Both the position numbers and the translations under genes were made by a program. Of a stretch of 64,000 nucleotides of DNA, positions 54,750-64,000 are shown piece by piece. This stretch comes from Bacillus sp. MUM 116 (GTDB lineage Bacteria > Bacillota > Bacilli > Bacillales > Cytobacillaceae), in the NCBI RefSeq assembly GCF_001866655.1, contig NZ_MLYR01000003.1:1-64000 (forward strand), given 5' to 3'. The notes beneath the pieces were generated by a model that saw only the letters and a list, made by a program, of their open reading frames with translations, did no database searches and was not told the DNA's origin. Positions within the stretch are counted from its first letter, which is position 1, and each line of letters opens with the position of its first letter.

Positions 54750-54865
54750 TTGTTCTTTCTCCCTTCAACTCATTAAAGAATTATCTATCAATATAACATA
54801 TCCTGGCCAATAAACATAGTAAAACTATTCCGAAAATAGGGAAAAACATTGTAATCGCATACAAA

Positions 54866-54898
54866 AAGACACCTGTATAAAATGTATACAGATGCCTT
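54866..54898 (-). terminator. Terminator of ndk
   Basis: On the minus strand GCATCTGTATA pairs with TATACAGGTGT around CATTT, followed by TTTTTG. Confidence 0.75.
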
Positions 54899-54911
54899 TA
54901 ATAAAGCTATT

Positions 54912-55358
54912 TTAATAAATCCATTCATTTACAGGTTTGGAGTATTCAACCAATTCATTTTCTTTAAAGAAAATGCCGATTTCGCGCTCTGCACTTGCAG
55001 GTGAATCAGAACCGTGAATGATATTTTTACCGACTGTAACACCAAAGTCTCCGCGAATCGTTCCAGGTGCTGCATCTTTAGGATTTGTTGACCCCATCAT
55101 TTGACGAGCAGTGGCAATCACATTTTCACCTTGCCAAACCATTGCAAATACTGGGCCAGAAGTAATGAAATCCACTAATTCTCCAAAGAAAGGACGCTCT
55201 TTGTGCTCACCATAATGTTCTTCAGCAACTTCTCTAGGAATGCTCATTAATTTTGCTCCAACAAGTTGGAACCCTTTCTTTTCAAAACGACCTACGATTT
55301 CACCGATCAGGCTGCGTTGTACCCCATCAGGTTTTACCATTAAATATGTTCTTTCCAT
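54912..55358 (-). CDS. ndk: Nucleoside diphosphate kinase
   Basis: A 148-residue enzyme moving phosphate from ATP to nucleoside diphosphates. Signature [20 protein letters not shown] carries the phospho-histidine (about H115); the N-terminus [15 protein letters not shown] is typical. ATG 55358 follows AGGAGTG; the frame is open 16 codons upstream without a ribosome binding site. Confidence 0.97.
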   Translation of the reverse strand: MERTYLMVKPDGVQRSLIGEIVGRFEKKGFQLVGAKLMSIPREVAEEHYGEHKERPFFGELVDFITSGPVFAMVWQGENVIATARQMMGSTNPKDAAPGTIRGDFGVTVGKNIIHGSDSPASAEREIGIFFKENELVEYSKPVNEWIY

Positions 55359-55455
55359 AATTCCACTCCTAAATCGATATGTATATATAATTGCCACGAT
55401 AAGCAACCAACGAAAATAGTAACATTGTTTTGACTATTTCGCAAGGGGGGTCCTG

Positions 55456-56418
55456 CTAAAACTTACGTCTTCCGATAAATTTTGCTATATCACGAAGCGT
55501 TTTTTTCACTTTATTCGCTGGGAGATCAGCTAACACTGTCAGTGCTTTTTCAAGATAAAGATCACTTAAAGCAAATGATTTTTCGATCGCTCCAGATTGT
55601 TTAACCAATGTTATGATTTCGGCCATTTGCTCAGGGCTAGTACTTTCCTTTACCTTTATAATTTCCTTACGTTTCAAATCATTTTCTATCGCAAACAACA
55701 CAGGTGCTGTAATATTTCCTTGCAGTAAATCACTTCCTGCCGGCTTACCCAGTTCTTCCTCAGTTGAAGTGAAATCCAGTATATCATCGATGATTTGAAA
55801 CGACATACCAACATAATACCCAAATTGGTATAATTTTTTATGTACAGATTCCGGTGCACCCGCGGCGATTGCTCCCAATTGACAGCTTGTTGCAATCAAT
55901 AAGGCTGTCTTTCGCTTAATTCTTCGGAGATAGTCACGAAAATTTTGTTTATATCGATACTTATCCTTTATTTGCTGAATTTCACCAATTGTAACCTCAA
56001 CAATGGTATTTGCCAAAATTTTATGTGCAGCAGGATTTTTAATATTTGCCATCAACTCAAGTGAAAGTGCAAAAACAAAGTCCCCGGTATACATAGCAAT
56101 TTGATTATCCCATTTTGATTTTACCGTCGGCGCCCCTCTGCGAAGATCCGCATTATCAATCACATCATCATGAACAAGCGAAGCCATATGAATTAACTCT
56201 AATGCAACGGCTACATCTTTCATAACATCAATATCATATTTCCCAAATTTTCCTGCAAGCAAAACAAAAACAGGACGAATTCTTTTTCCCCCAGCTTGTA
56301 ATGTATGCATTGATGCCTGCTGAAGAAGAGGCGAGCCTGACTGAATTGCCTCCTCAAGCTTTTTTTCAATTATGTTTATATCCGAATTCAAAAATGAATA
56401 CATCATTTTTAATTTCAT
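55456..56418 (-). CDS. hepT: Heptaprenyl diphosphate synthase component II
   Basis: A 320-residue catalytic trans-prenyltransferase making the C35 side chain of menaquinone-7. It has the first Asp-rich motif LVHDDVIDNADLRRG (DDxxD, about 84-89), the second FQIIDDILDFTSTEEELGKP and the lysine GGKRIRP. Works as a heterodimer with HepS. Operon hepS-menG-hepT. Confidence 0.96.
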   Translation of the reverse strand: MKLKMMYSFLNSDINIIEKKLEEAIQSGSPLLQQASMHTLQAGGKRIRPVFVLLAGKFGKYDIDVMKDVAVALELIHMASLVHDDVIDNADLRRGAPTVKSKWDNQIAMYTGDFVFALSLELMANIKNPAAHKILANTIVEVTIGEIQQIKDKYRYKQNFRDYLRRIKRKTALLIATSCQLGAIAAGAPESVHKKLYQFGYYVGMSFQIIDDILDFTSTEEELGKPAGSDLLQGNITAPVLFAIENDLKRKEIIKVKESTSPEQMAEIITLVKQSGAIEKSFALSDLYLEKALTVLADLPANKVKKTLRDIAKFIGRRKF

Positions 56419-56458
56419 TTGTATTCACCAGCTTTTCATCCTGTCTACATGTGGCTAA

Positions 56459-57163
56459 TCAGTTCTTATACCCAAAATGAACGGCAGCTGCGCCCCCGCT
56501 GTATGGTTTATAAAAAACATTTTTAAAACCCGCTGCCTCAAACATCCGGGCAAGTTCCTTCATGCCTGGAAAGTCTTTTGCTGATTCATGAAGCCATGCA
56601 TATTCGTTGTAGCTTTTTGCAAACAGCTTTCCAAATAAAGGCATAATATAGTGAAAATAAAAATAAAAAAGTTGTCGGTAACCTATCAAAGTAGGCTGTG
56701 ACGTTTCAAGGCAAACAGCCACTCCACCAGGTTTTAAAACACGATTCATTTCTTTCAATACTTGCAGGTAATTAGGGACATTTCTTAAGCCAAAACCGAT
56801 TGTCACATAATCAAAACTTTGATCTGGAAATGGAAGTTCCATTGCATTACCATGAATTAATTCTACTTGGTTCAAACCTAATTGGTCGATCTTTTCTTGA
56901 CCTACTTTAAGCATATTTTTGCTAAAATCCAGTCCAATTACTTTACCGGAAGGACCTACTGCGTCTGCTATGGCAATCGTCCAGTCAGCCGTTCCACAGC
57001 ATACATCAAGAGCTTTTGAACCAGGTTTTACCTTCATTCTATTCATTGTGTCCATTCGCCACTTGATATGCTGTTGAAAACTAATTACAGAGTTCATCTT
57101 ATCATAGTTATCGGAAATCTTTTCAAAAACCTTATGAACCCGCTGTTCTTTCGATTGCTGCAT
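56459..57163 (-). CDS. menG: Demethylmenaquinone methyltransferase
   Basis: A 234-residue SAM-dependent methyltransferase for the last step of menaquinone synthesis. Motifs are [40 protein letters not shown] (SAM site), [16 protein letters not shown] and [14 protein letters not shown] (family signature). Between hepS (3 bp) and hepT. Confidence 0.96.
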   Translation of the reverse strand: MQQSKEQRVHKVFEKISDNYDKMNSVISFQQHIKWRMDTMNRMKVKPGSKALDVCCGTADWTIAIADAVGPSGKVIGLDFSKNMLKVGQEKIDQLGLNQVELIHGNAMELPFPDQSFDYVTIGFGLRNVPNYLQVLKEMNRVLKPGGVAVCLETSQPTLIGYRQLFYFYFHYIMPLFGKLFAKSYNEYAWLHESAKDFPGMKELARMFEAAGFKNVFYKPYSGGAAAVHFGYKN

Positions 57164-57165
57164 GA

Positions 57166-57978
57166 TTACCCTTCCTCCACAAACGTTTTTGCAATTGGCT
57201 GCGCTTGAGCTAAAATATTGGAAATTCTATGTTCAAGCATTTCATTTAATTTAGGAAACTGGTTCTTACCTTTTTCAATCCATTGTTTAGCTTTTTCAAT
57301 ATATCGATCACAAACCATCAGCAGGTCTTGCTCCTGATCACTGGGCAAATTTGATGAAGGATGTTCATGATACGGAAAAATAATCTGTATCAGTCCATCA
57401 AATAATATTGACCTGCCATATTGAAGATATTGATCTTTTTCTTTTAGCAGCCGCTTAATGAAAAAAAGATTTTCAAAAAACTCATTCCAAGCGCCACCTT
57501 GAAAGTATTCAGTGAGCTTGATTAGTAAAGAGCATTCAATCCGTTTTATACTCATCATTAGTTTGTCGATTGTATCAACTTCTTTATGATAAACGGATAT
57601 TTTATTTTCATTAATTTCCTTTATTCCTTCTGAAAGTGCTTTTATAACCAATATATCTTCTGATTCAGCAAGAAGTTTATAATAAAGGCCGCTGAAATAA
57701 TCCCCTGCTAAAACAGTTAATTGCCGGCTTTTTTCATTATCGGACGAAATTGAATTTTGTTCATGGGTATCAAGGGCAATTTGAATAAGCATTGTTGATA
57801 AACAGTAGTTCTTCACTTCCCCGTAAGACAATTCAAGTCCATCCAAAATAGATATAAGGATAAGAAGTTTATCTTCATCAATAATGGGGGTATCAATATA
57901 TTTAAGCAAGTATGGGTCTAAAACTCTTTGCTCAACCTGCCCTAAAATATCTGTGAATTTTTGACGAATGTCTGACAC
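57166..57978 (-). CDS. hepS: Heptaprenyl diphosphate synthase component I
   Basis: A 270-residue non-catalytic subunit that sets chain length for HepT. The conserved [21 protein letters not shown] (about 86-106) and [18 protein letters not shown] identify it. The start is taken as the GTG at 57978, five bases after AAGGGTGA; an upstream GTG has no room for a ribosome binding site. Confidence 0.93.
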   Translation of the reverse strand: MSDIRQKFTDILGQVEQRVLDPYLLKYIDTPIIDEDKLLILISILDGLELSYGEVKNYCLSTMLIQIALDTHEQNSISSDNEKSRQLTVLAGDYFSGLYYKLLAESEDILVIKALSEGIKEINENKISVYHKEVDTIDKLMMSIKRIECSLLIKLTEYFQGGAWNEFFENLFFIKRLLKEKDQYLQYGRSILFDGLIQIIFPYHEHPSSNLPSDQEQDLLMVCDRYIEKAKQWIEKGKNQFPKLNEMLEHRISNILAQAQPIAKTFVEEG

Positions 57979-58195
57979 TCTAATCACCCTTGCTTCCCCA
58001 AATAGTTAATGTCTTTTCAAAATGGTATTTTCTAATTTAAAACGGAACATTCATACCATCCCTTTTTAAACAAGACAGCACCAATTATAGCATAAATGAT
58101 TTTCCTTGAGCGGAATTTTGCAAAATAAACCCTTAAACAACGAATTAGGATAAAATGAATCAAGTTGAATGGTGGAAGATAGTGTTTCTCATTGT

Positions 58196-58432
58196 TTATT
58201 TTTTCATTTCACTTTCTACTTCGCCAAATTGGGTTAAAACCTTTGCATTTCCCCTGATTTTTATTGCGGATGTATGTTCTGTAAATTGGGCAATTAATAC
58301 CTCACCTTTATCAAGCTTCTCTGAGTGATGGAACCTGGTATCTGTTCCCCTTGTAAGACCTATCACATTTACCCCATCATCTAAGGCTTTGATCACAACA
58401 TATTCACTATTTTGAGATTGCTGTTTTTCCAA
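58196..58432 (-). CDS. mtrB: Tryptophan RNA-binding attenuation protein (TRAP)
   Basis: A 78-residue subunit of the 11-mer TRAP ring that, with tryptophan bound, wraps RNA carrying spaced GAG/UAG repeats to shut down trp genes. [24 protein letters not shown] and [13 protein letters not shown] are conserved, including the RNA-contact Lys in EKLDKGE and the K and R of IKIRG. The start is the TTG at 58432, six bases after GGGGGGA. Downstream of folE by 29 bp. Its trp target operon is not in this window. Confidence 0.97.
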   Translation of the reverse strand: MEKQQSQNSEYVVIKALDDGVNVIGLTRGTDTRFHHSEKLDKGEVLIAQFTEHTSAIKIRGNAKVLTQFGEVESEMKK

Positions 58433-58461
58433 TTTTAATCCCCCCAATTGCTTCCGGTTGA

Positions 58462-59028
58462 CTAATTTTTAATAAGTGAAAGAATTTCAGAACGTGCAAT
58501 TGTGTCGTTGGCAAGTGTGCCACGAACCGCTGTTGTTACTGTTTTAGAGCCGGGCTTTTTTACCCCCCTCATGGTCATGCACATATGTTCCGCTTCCACT
58601 ACAACCATTACACCATGCGGTTCAAGCTTTTCCATAATACTATCCGCAATGGTTGAAGTAATTCTTTCTTGAAGTTGTGGTCTTTTTGCAACGGCTTCCA
58701 CCGCTCTTGCCAATTTACTTAATCCAGTAACACGGCCGTTTTGAGGAATATAAGCAACATGTGCCTTCCCAAAGAAAGGAACAAGGTGATGCTCACACAT
58801 CGAATAAAACGGAATATCTTTAACCAAAACTAATTCCTCATGGTCTTCGCTAAAAATCGTTTCAAAATGCTTTTTTGGATCTTCGTTCAATCCGCTAAAT
58901 ACTTCTTCATACATTTTGGCTACACGCTTTGGTGTATCAAGTAATCCTTCACGGTTTGGGTCTTCGCCGATTGCTTCTAATATTAAACGCACCGCCTCTT
59001 CAATCTGGGCGCGATTTACTTCAGACAT
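58462..59028 (-). CDS. folE: GTP cyclohydrolase I
   Basis: A 188-residue zinc enzyme, first step of folate (tetrahydropterin) synthesis, known as mtrA beside mtrB in B. subtilis. Motifs are [34 protein letters not shown] (Zn Cys and His) and [23 protein letters not shown] 59028 follows TAGGAGG; the frame is open 16 codons upstream but unsupported. Confidence 0.97.
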   Translation of the reverse strand: MSEVNRAQIEEAVRLILEAIGEDPNREGLLDTPKRVAKMYEEVFSGLNEDPKKHFETIFSEDHEELVLVKDIPFYSMCEHHLVPFFGKAHVAYIPQNGRVTGLSKLARAVEAVAKRPQLQERITSTIADSIMEKLEPHGVMVVVEAEHMCMTMRGVKKPGSKTVTTAVRGTLANDTIARSEILSLIKN

Positions 59029-59137
59029 GATGATTCCTCCTAATATGTATCTGTCAAGTATATATGACACATACATATTAGCACAACTTTTTCATTAAGG
59101 GCAAAAAAGAAAAACGTTTCAGTTCTTTGCACGAATG

Positions 59138-59167
59138 AAAAAAGGTCATGGCTTTTACCATGACCTT
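59138..59167 (-). terminator. Terminator of the HU gene
   Basis: AAGGTCATGG pairs with CCATGACCTT around TAAAAG on the minus strand, followed by six T. Confidence 0.9.
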
Positions 59168-59205
59168 AGCTCTTAAGCATACGCTTAAAGCAATAAACTA
59201 TGTAA

Positions 59206-59478
59206 TTATTTTACTGCGTCTTTAAGCGCCTTACCTGGTTTGAATGCTGGAACTTTGCTTGCACCAATCTCAATTTCCTCACCAGTTTGAGGGTTGCGAC
59301 CTTTACGTGCTGCACGCTCGCGTACTTCAAAGTTACCAAAACCGATTAATTGCACTTTATCACCATTTTTTAAAGCATCTAAAATTGAATCAAAAACAGC
59401 ATCAACTGCTTTGGTAGCATCTTTTTTAGAAAGCTCACTTGCTTCAGCTACAGCATTAATTAGTTCTGTCTTGTTCAT
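59206..59478 (-). CDS. hbs: Histone-like DNA-binding protein HU (HBsu)
   Basis: A 90-residue dimeric nucleoid protein that bends DNA. It starts [25 protein letters not shown], with [28 protein letters not shown] (DNA-embracing arm) and [12 protein letters not shown] at the end. ATG 59478 was chosen since GGAGGAGGTG ends 7 bases upstream; an ATG at 59487 directly abuts that site. Confidence 0.97.
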   Translation of the reverse strand: MNKTELINAVAEASELSKKDATKAVDAVFDSILDALKNGDKVQLIGFGNFEVRERAARKGRNPQTGEEIEIGASKVPAFKPGKALKDAVK

Positions 59479-59796
59479 GCCATTCACCTCCTCCCAAAGA
59501 ATTAATTTAAATTCGTAAATAAGGTTACTTATCTACATTTCTAAACAAATTTTCTAAATTCTATACGTCATAGTGCGGTTTTCTTAACAATTTAATCATA
59601 AATGACTATTTCGTATCAAATAATCTATTTTTTTTGAAAAACCTTATTATATAAAGGTTTTTAGCACCATAACGTAATTCTGTTAAAAGATTATCATAAT
59701 CATTTCAGCTTATCAAGAATTATTCATGAAATAATGGTATTCTTTTCATTAAAACAACAAAATTCTACTTTTTTCACGCACAAAATTCTACAAAAT
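59479..59796. other. AT-rich intergenic region between hbs and spoIVA
   Basis: About 320 bp, very AT-rich, presumably carrying the hbs promoter(s). It contains a hairpin at 59637-59662 (AAAACCTTAT with ATAAAGGTTTT) flanked by T and A runs, which could be a stray terminator. No reading frame with a ribosome binding site was found. I could not choose a single promoter with confidence. Confidence 0.5.
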
Positions 59797-59824
59797 CAAA
59801 AAAAGACCCCAATATGGAGTCTTG
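59797..59824 (-). terminator. Terminator of spoIVA
   Basis: AAGACTCC pairs with GGGGTCTT (one T-G pair) around ATATT on the minus strand, then a T run. Confidence 0.75.
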
Positions 59825-59828
59825 AATA

Positions 59829-61307
59829 TTAAAGGATTATCGCGATTAATCCGCCTGATCCTTCGTTTATTATTCTCTCTAATGTTTCTTTTAATTTATA
59901 TCTGGCGTTCTCCGGCATTAGAGAGAGCTTTGCCTGAATCCCTTCCCGAACGATTGAGCTGAGAGATCTTCCGAAAATATCTGAATTCCAAATCGATAAC
60001 GGGTCATCCTCAAAATCCTGCATTAGGTAGCGGACTAACTCTTCACTTTGCTTTTCTGTTCCAATAATGGGGGCAAATTCCGATTCCACATCCACCTTGA
60101 TCATGTGAATTGATGGTGCTACTGCTCGTAATCGTACTCCAAACCGTGCACCTTGACGAATAATCTCCGGCTCTTCAAGGCTCATGTCTGAAAGTGTTGG
60201 AGAAGCTATGCCATATCCCGTTTGCTTCACCATTTTTAATGCATCAGAAATATGGTCATATTCAGCCTTCGCATGAGCGAAATCCTGCATAAGCTCTAGA
60301 AGATGGTCCTTGCCCCTTATTTCTACTCCGACAATTTCTTTTAAAATATCATCATATAACTCATCTGGAGCGAATAAGTCAATTTCGGCAACTCCTTGCC
60401 CCATCTCAATTCCGGCCAATCCTGCACGGTCAATGAAATCATATTCACTAAATTGCTGGACGACTCTGTCAACATCTCTTAATCTCTTGATATCTTTAAC
60501 CGTTTCCTTTACTGCCTCCTGATAGCTCTCGCGAAGCCAGTGGTTCTCTCTTAACACCATTACCCAGCTTGGAAGGTTTACATTCACTTCAAGGACTGGG
60601 AATTCATACAATGCTTCACGAAGGACATTTAGTACGTCGCTGTCACGCATGCTTTCAACACTCATGGCTATGACAGGAATGTCGTATTTTTCAGCCAAAC
60701 TTGAACGAAGTGTTTCAGTACTCGGATGGTAAGGCTGGGCACTGTTGACAACCATAATGAACGGTTTGCCAACCTCCTTCAATTCTTCAACGACTCTTTC
60801 CTCCGCCTCAATATAATTGCTTCTCGGAATTTCCCCAATCGTTCCATCTGTTGTGACGACAACCCCGATGGTCGAATGTTCTTGGATGACCTTTCTTGTT
60901 CCGATTTCGGCGGCCTCATGGAAGGGAATTGGTTCTTCGTACCATGGAGTATTTATCATTCGAGGTCCATTTTCATCCTCATAACCTTTAGCACCAGGTA
61001 CCGTATAACCAACACAATCCACAAGCCTTATATTAACCTCCAAACCATCATCAACATAGACGGTTGCTGCTTGATTTGGAACAAATTTCGGCTCTGTCGT
61101 CATGATTGTTTTTCCGGCTGAACTTTGTGGAAGTTCATCTTGTGCACGAGATCTGTCAGCCTCATTGTTGATATTCGGTAAAACAACCAGCTCCATAAAT
61201 TTTTTTATGAATGTTGATTTTCCTGTTCGTACCGCTCCTACGACTCCTAAATAAATATCACCGCCGGTTCTCTCGGCAATATCTTTAAAAATATCAACCT
61301 TTTCCAA
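59829..61307 (-). CDS. spoIVA: Stage IV sporulation protein A (coat-basement ATPase)
   Basis: A 492-residue ATPase that polymerises on the forespore surface to form the coat basement layer. The N-terminal TRAFAC-like NTPase has Walker A VGAVRTGKSTF (about 24-34), Walker B RLVDCVGYTVPGAKG and VVTTDGTIGEIPR. The middle and C-terminal SpoIVA domains end with SLSSIVREGIQAKLSLMP and the conserved tail GLIAIIL. GGGAGGGG lies before the ATG. Candidate sigma-E promoter upstream. Confidence 0.97.
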   Translation of the reverse strand: MEKVDIFKDIAERTGGDIYLGVVGAVRTGKSTFIKKFMELVVLPNINNEADRSRAQDELPQSSAGKTIMTTEPKFVPNQAATVYVDDGLEVNIRLVDCVGYTVPGAKGYEDENGPRMINTPWYEEPIPFHEAAEIGTRKVIQEHSTIGVVVTTDGTIGEIPRSNYIEAEERVVEELKEVGKPFIMVVNSAQPYHPSTETLRSSLAEKYDIPVIAMSVESMRDSDVLNVLREALYEFPVLEVNVNLPSWVMVLRENHWLRESYQEAVKETVKDIKRLRDVDRVVQQFSEYDFIDRAGLAGIEMGQGVAEIDLFAPDELYDDILKEIVGVEIRGKDHLLELMQDFAHAKAEYDHISDALKMVKQTGYGIASPTLSDMSLEEPEIIRQGARFGVRLRAVAPSIHMIKVDVESEFAPIIGTEKQSEELVRYLMQDFEDDPLSIWNSDIFGRSLSSIVREGIQAKLSLMPENARYKLKETLERIINEGSGGLIAIIL

Positions 61308-61308
61308 G

Positions 61309-61564
61309 TGATCCCCTCCCGATCATAGACTAAAGTGGGATAATATTATCCATCAAGGTATTTTTGGACAGTATATGTTTATGATGTTGTCCTATATTGT
61401 TATGACACTTTTCTAAAATTTTTTTACCCCCCTATTCAAAATTCAATGCTTTAAAAGTATGGGTCGTGTCAGAACGGTTTAGATCAGTGAGGGTTTCAAA
61501 TAAAGATACACGGCTTATTTTCCGGAGCTATCCTTATTGGGTTAGATATTGTTAACCTATTAAC
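61309..61564. other. Intergenic region between spoIVA and yphF
   Basis: About 256 bp of AT-rich sequence with the probable spoIVA promoter in its left half (61375-61405). The right part (about 61430-61560) shows no reading frame, repeat or RNA that I recognise. Confidence 0.5.
61375..61405 (-). promoter_or_regulatory. Candidate sigma-E promoter of spoIVA
   Basis: On the minus strand TCATAAC (61399-61405) and CATAAACAT (61375-61383) are separated by 15 bp, resembling the sigma-E -35 and -10 (CATACA-T) elements, about 70 bp upstream of spoIVA. Matches are imperfect. Confidence 0.4.
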
Positions 61565-61608
61565 CTAAAAAACCCTTCTCCTACAATATATTTCACAGGA
61601 AAAGGGTT
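61565..61608 (-). terminator. Terminator of yphF
   Basis: AACCCTTTTCCT pairs with AGGAGAAGGGTT on the minus strand around a 14-base loop, then TTTTTT. Confidence 0.85.
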
Positions 61609-61634
61609 ATGACAATTTAATATTATCTATTTGT

Positions 61635-62351
61635 TCATTGTTTAGGCACAAGAAAAACAGGCTCTTTTGTTTTAGAATCAACTGTATAGGGTAAAGAATA
61701 CGCCGGAACAAACATGGAGTTGTCCACAAGAATTGAGCGAATATCCTCCCCTGACTTAAAGGTTTTTTTCGTTTTTTTAAGTGCTTGATATAAATCAGCA
61801 CTGTAATCAACAAAAACCTCCGCATTCCCGTTAATCACAAGTGGAAGATTTTGATTTGAATAAGGGCTGACAACGTATGGCGGACTTTCAAGGCCCAACT
61901 TTTTATAGTCCAGTGTATAAACATTATTTGCAATGCTTTTTTTATAAGGCGGGTACCCTTTTGTTTTAATACGTAAGTTAATATCCCTGAGAGTTTCAGC
62001 CATTCTTAAATCCAAAAGTTTAACCGTTGGCTTTTTTTCAACATCCACGAGCACATATTGAAAAATTCCTCCGTTTTCATAAGCATTCCCTGGAGGTTCT
62101 GCCATATACCTCGGTGAGATTTTTTTAAAGTCAATCGGATATTTTTGATATATCGGCGTATTCGCTTCCTTTGTTTTAATGGGCAAAATACCGCCATTAT
62201 CCTTCTGGAAAGAGTCCACGGCTGATTGTACCATCTGAATTTGATCTTTATAAGGGACTTGATTCTTTGCCAGTTTTTCATTAGGATACATGCACCCTGA
62301 TAAAAATATAGCTGTAATGACAAAAACACAGCCTAACATGAGCCGTTTCAT
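61635..62351 (-). CDS. yphF: Lipoprotein YphF
   Basis: A 238-residue predicted lipoprotein. The signal peptide (about 1-19) ends in the lipobox LSGC with C20 as the lipidated residue. The mature part has QIQMVQSAVDSFQKDNGGILPIKTKE, pseudopilin-like, and YPIDFKKISPRYMAEPPGNAYENGG. It is between yphE and spoIVA as in B. subtilis, where the group is sporulation-linked. Function unknown. Confidence 0.87.
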   Translation of the reverse strand: MKRLMLGCVFVITAIFLSGCMYPNEKLAKNQVPYKDQIQMVQSAVDSFQKDNGGILPIKTKEANTPIYQKYPIDFKKISPRYMAEPPGNAYENGGIFQYVLVDVEKKPTVKLLDLRMAETLRDINLRIKTKGYPPYKKSIANNVYTLDYKKLGLESPPYVVSPYSNQNLPLVINGNAEVFVDYSADLYQALKKTKKTFKSGEDIRSILVDNSMFVPAYSLPYTVDSKTKEPVFLVPKQ

Positions 62352-62381
62352 ATAATCACCTTTATTTTATGTATTAAGAAA

Positions 62382-62567
62382 TTAAGTAAATAAAACAATA
62401 AATAAAATAATACCTGCAATAATCATAAATAAATAAGCCAGTATTGCCGTTATAACTCGAAAAATTCCTTTTAATTTAAAGCGGCTAAGATAAATAGTGA
62501 AAATGGCTAAAAACATTAAGCCGATTCCTGCAACCGAAATCCACATTTTAAGCATCCCAGGTGACAA
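62382..62567 (-). CDS. yphE: YphE, DUF2768 membrane protein
   Basis: A 61-residue protein with two TM helices (about 7-27 and 36-60) joined by a short basic loop (SRFKLKG). It matches DUF2768 in size and placement between yphF and gpsA. GGGGGAATT lies before the ATG. Function unknown. Confidence 0.85.
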   Translation of the reverse strand: MSPGMLKMWISVAGIGLMFLAIFTIYLSRFKLKGIFRVITAILAYLFMIIAGIILFIVLFT

Positions 62568-62612
62568 AAAAATTCCCCCTTTTTTCCGAATGTTATTATA
62601 CCATAGGACATT

Positions 62613-62769
62613 AGAAAAGCGGAAGCGCCTTGATCAGCCCCGACAAGCACAAAACAAGCCGGCCGAAAGGTTGTTCTTTAACCTTTTGGATGGCTTGTCT
62701 TGTGACCTCGAGGGGCTAGGCGCTGGAGCTGGACAATTATCGAAGCCAAAATTTATACTTTCTTATCTC
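62613..62769 (+). repeat. Family B repeat, copy B5
   Basis: Starts AGAAAAGCGGAAGCGCC, ends GGCGCTGGAGCTGG, then ACAATTATCG and TATACTTTC. The central stem AAGCCGGCCGAAAGG pairs imperfectly with CCTTTTGGATGGCTT around the GTTCTTT loop. Confidence 0.8.
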
Positions 62770-62816
62770 CAAAAAAAAACTGAAGTAAAGAGGGGCGAAG
62801 TCTTTACTTCAGTCAT
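62770..62816 (-). terminator. Terminator of gpsA
   Basis: ACTGAAGTAAAGA pairs with TCTTTACTTCAGT (13 bp, perfect) around CTTCGCCCC on the minus strand, followed by nine T. Confidence 0.92.
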
Positions 62817-62942
62817 TTAGACTAAATAACCCATACTCCAGCTTCATACTACCATTGTGCTTCGTTGCATTGTATGCTGAGAGTATAAAAAGCGTATCAT
62901 CGAACTGCTATTTTTTTAGTCAAAAAGGAACATTTTTTAGGA

Positions 62943-63992
62943 TTAATCATTTCTTTCCTCTAAAATGTTTGTCAGATCTTCCATTTCCGGCTTTTTCCCT
63001 CGGCCCATTAAGATGTCAACACCATCTTTTGCATTTTTTCCGTTAAATAAGACATCATACAGGGCGAATGTGATGGGCATCACGACATCGTATTTTTTCG
63101 CAAGCTGATAAGCTGCTTTTGTCGTTCTTACTCCTTCTACCACCATCCCCATATTGTCGAGAACTTCATTAAGTGTTTTCCCTTTGCCAAGAAGGTTACC
63201 GGCTCTCCAGTTCCTGGAGTGAACACTCGTACAGGTTACAATTAAATCACCAATACCCGCTAAACCAGAAAATGTTAAAGGATTCGCACCCATTTTCGTT
63301 CCTAAACGGGCAATTTCCGCAAGGCCTCTGGTGATTAATGCAGCTTTGGCATTATCCCCATAGCCAAGTCCATCCGTTATCCCTGCCGCCAGTGCAATAA
63401 TATTCTTTAAGGCACCGCCAATTTCAACACCAATTAAATCAGGATTTGTATATACCCTAAAATTATTATTGATGAATAAATCTTGGATTTTTCCTGCTGC
63501 CTCCATATTTTTCGATGAGACGGTTACGGTTGTCGGATGCCGCAAACTGACTTCTTCAGCATGGCTTGGACCGGAAAGGACCACAACATCGTTTAAAAGC
63601 TCTTTCGGCATTTCTTCCTCGATCAACTCAGATATTCTCAATAACGAATCAGGTTCTACCCCTTTACTTACATGGGCAATAATAAACGAATTTTTTGCAA
63701 CCGCAGCGATTTTTCTAATAACTTCCCGAATTGCCTTTGTCGGAACAGCCAAAATAATGGTTTCAACTCCAGATACCGCATCGTTTAAGGAGGCATAGCC
63801 TACGATCAACTCCGGTAAATCAATTCCCGGTAAATATTTTTTATTTGTATGAAATTGATTAATTTCCAGGACTTGATTTTCGTTATGACTCCACAATCGG
63901 ACGTGATGGCCATTATCTGCCAATACCAATGCCAATGCCGTTCCCCAGCTTCCTGCACCTAAAACAGCAATTGTTTCGGATTTCTGCTGCAT
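62943..63992 (-). CDS. gpsA: Glycerol-3-phosphate dehydrogenase [NAD(P)+]
   Basis: A 349-residue enzyme making sn-glycerol 3-phosphate for phospholipids. The N-terminal [18 protein letters not shown] binds the cofactor (about 12-29), and [56 protein letters not shown] (catalytic Lys) and [10 protein letters not shown] follow. The sequence looks complete at the N-terminus (ATG 63992), although its ribosome binding site falls outside the window. Confidence 0.95.
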   Translation of the reverse strand: MQQKSETIAVLGAGSWGTALALVLADNGHHVRLWSHNENQVLEINQFHTNKKYLPGIDLPELIVGYASLNDAVSGVETIILAVPTKAIREVIRKIAAVAKNSFIIAHVSKGVEPDSLLRISELIEEEMPKELLNDVVVLSGPSHAEEVSLRHPTTVTVSSKNMEAAGKIQDLFINNNFRVYTNPDLIGVEIGGALKNIIALAAGITDGLGYGDNAKAALITRGLAEIARLGTKMGANPLTFSGLAGIGDLIVTCTSVHSRNWRAGNLLGKGKTLNEVLDNMGMVVEGVRTTKAAYQLAKKYDVVMPITFALYDVLFNGKNAKDGVDILMGRGKKPEMEDLTNILEERND

Positions 63993-64000
63993 TTTGTTTC

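Noticed and set aside
59637-59662. Hairpin with flanking T runs between hbs and spoIVA, possible small RNA terminator
   Set aside because: No promoter or conserved upstream segment could be identified to support a small RNA gene; kept only as a note.
1-64000. CRISPR array, tRNA or rRNA genes
   Set aside because: No regularly spaced short repeats beyond the protein-coding tandem repeats, and no tRNA or rRNA signature sequences were seen; the only stable RNA recognised is RNase P RNA.

Overview
The window reads as a chromosomal segment of a low-GC, endospore-forming Bacillaceae species. It holds spore genes (spoIVA, cotD, sspM, ypjB), bacillithiol genes (bshA, bshB1), TRAP (mtrB) and hepS-menG-hepT, in an order that closely follows the Bacillus subtilis ypsC-to-gpsA region as I remember it. 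A quinol nitric oxide reductase (qNOR) cluster at the left edge and the interspersed repeats suggest a soil Bacillus/Neobacillus-type facultative denitrifier. The genus is inferred; it was not checked against a database. Most genes lie on the minus strand. I see no tRNA, rRNA operon, CRISPR array, prophage or full-length insertion sequence.

Left edge (1-5.7 kb) is a nitric oxide (NO) island. norB (qNOR) is read leftwards. A broken Crp/Fnr regulator gene, two DUF2249 genes, a multi-histidine membrane protein and a MIP18/DUF59 protein are read rightwards. Both norB and the dead regulator have a TGTGA-N6-TCACA-type operator centred 41.5 bp upstream of the inferred transcription start. An intact paralogous regulator lies at 15.1 kb. 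A small terminal-inverted-repeat element sits exactly at the stop codon of the first DUF2249 gene.

5.7-24 kb is conserved core: the ypvA helicase, ypsC RNA methyltransferase, RNase P RNA, gpsB, ypsA, cotD with a sigma-K type promoter, the mitomycin repair pair mrfB-mrfA with a LexA-like box, an Hsp20, yppG/F/E/D/C, sspM, recU-ponA (Holliday junction resolvase and PBP1) and ypoC-nth.

24-45 kb holds dnaD, aspB-ypmB-ypmA, a degenerate exported metallo-beta-lactamase-like protein, dinG, panB-panC-panD behind a candidate attenuator leader, birA-cca-bshA-bshB1-mgsA-dapB-ypjD, ypjC, a Zn-peptidase, ypjB, ypjA and the menaquinol:cytochrome c reductase genes qcrA-qcrB-qcrC.

45-64 kb holds ypiF/ypiB/ypiA, an amidohydrolase-like protein without metal ligands, and the aromatic supraoperon aroC-aroB-aroH-hisC-tyrA-aroA. 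That supraoperon lacks both the trp genes found inside it in B. subtilis and the cheR found before it. Then come ndk, hepS-menG-hepT, folE-mtrB, the HU gene, spoIVA, yphF, yphE and gpsA.

Two repeat families punctuate the window. Family A is MITE-like: 28-bp ends GGCTNTGTTA-N8-TGTTGATTTT, two unrelated interiors, and one copy with a perfect 8-bp target duplication. Family B is about 45-180 bp, GC-rich and hairpin-forming. Its central stems differ completely in sequence between copies but stay paired around a GTTCTTT-like loop.
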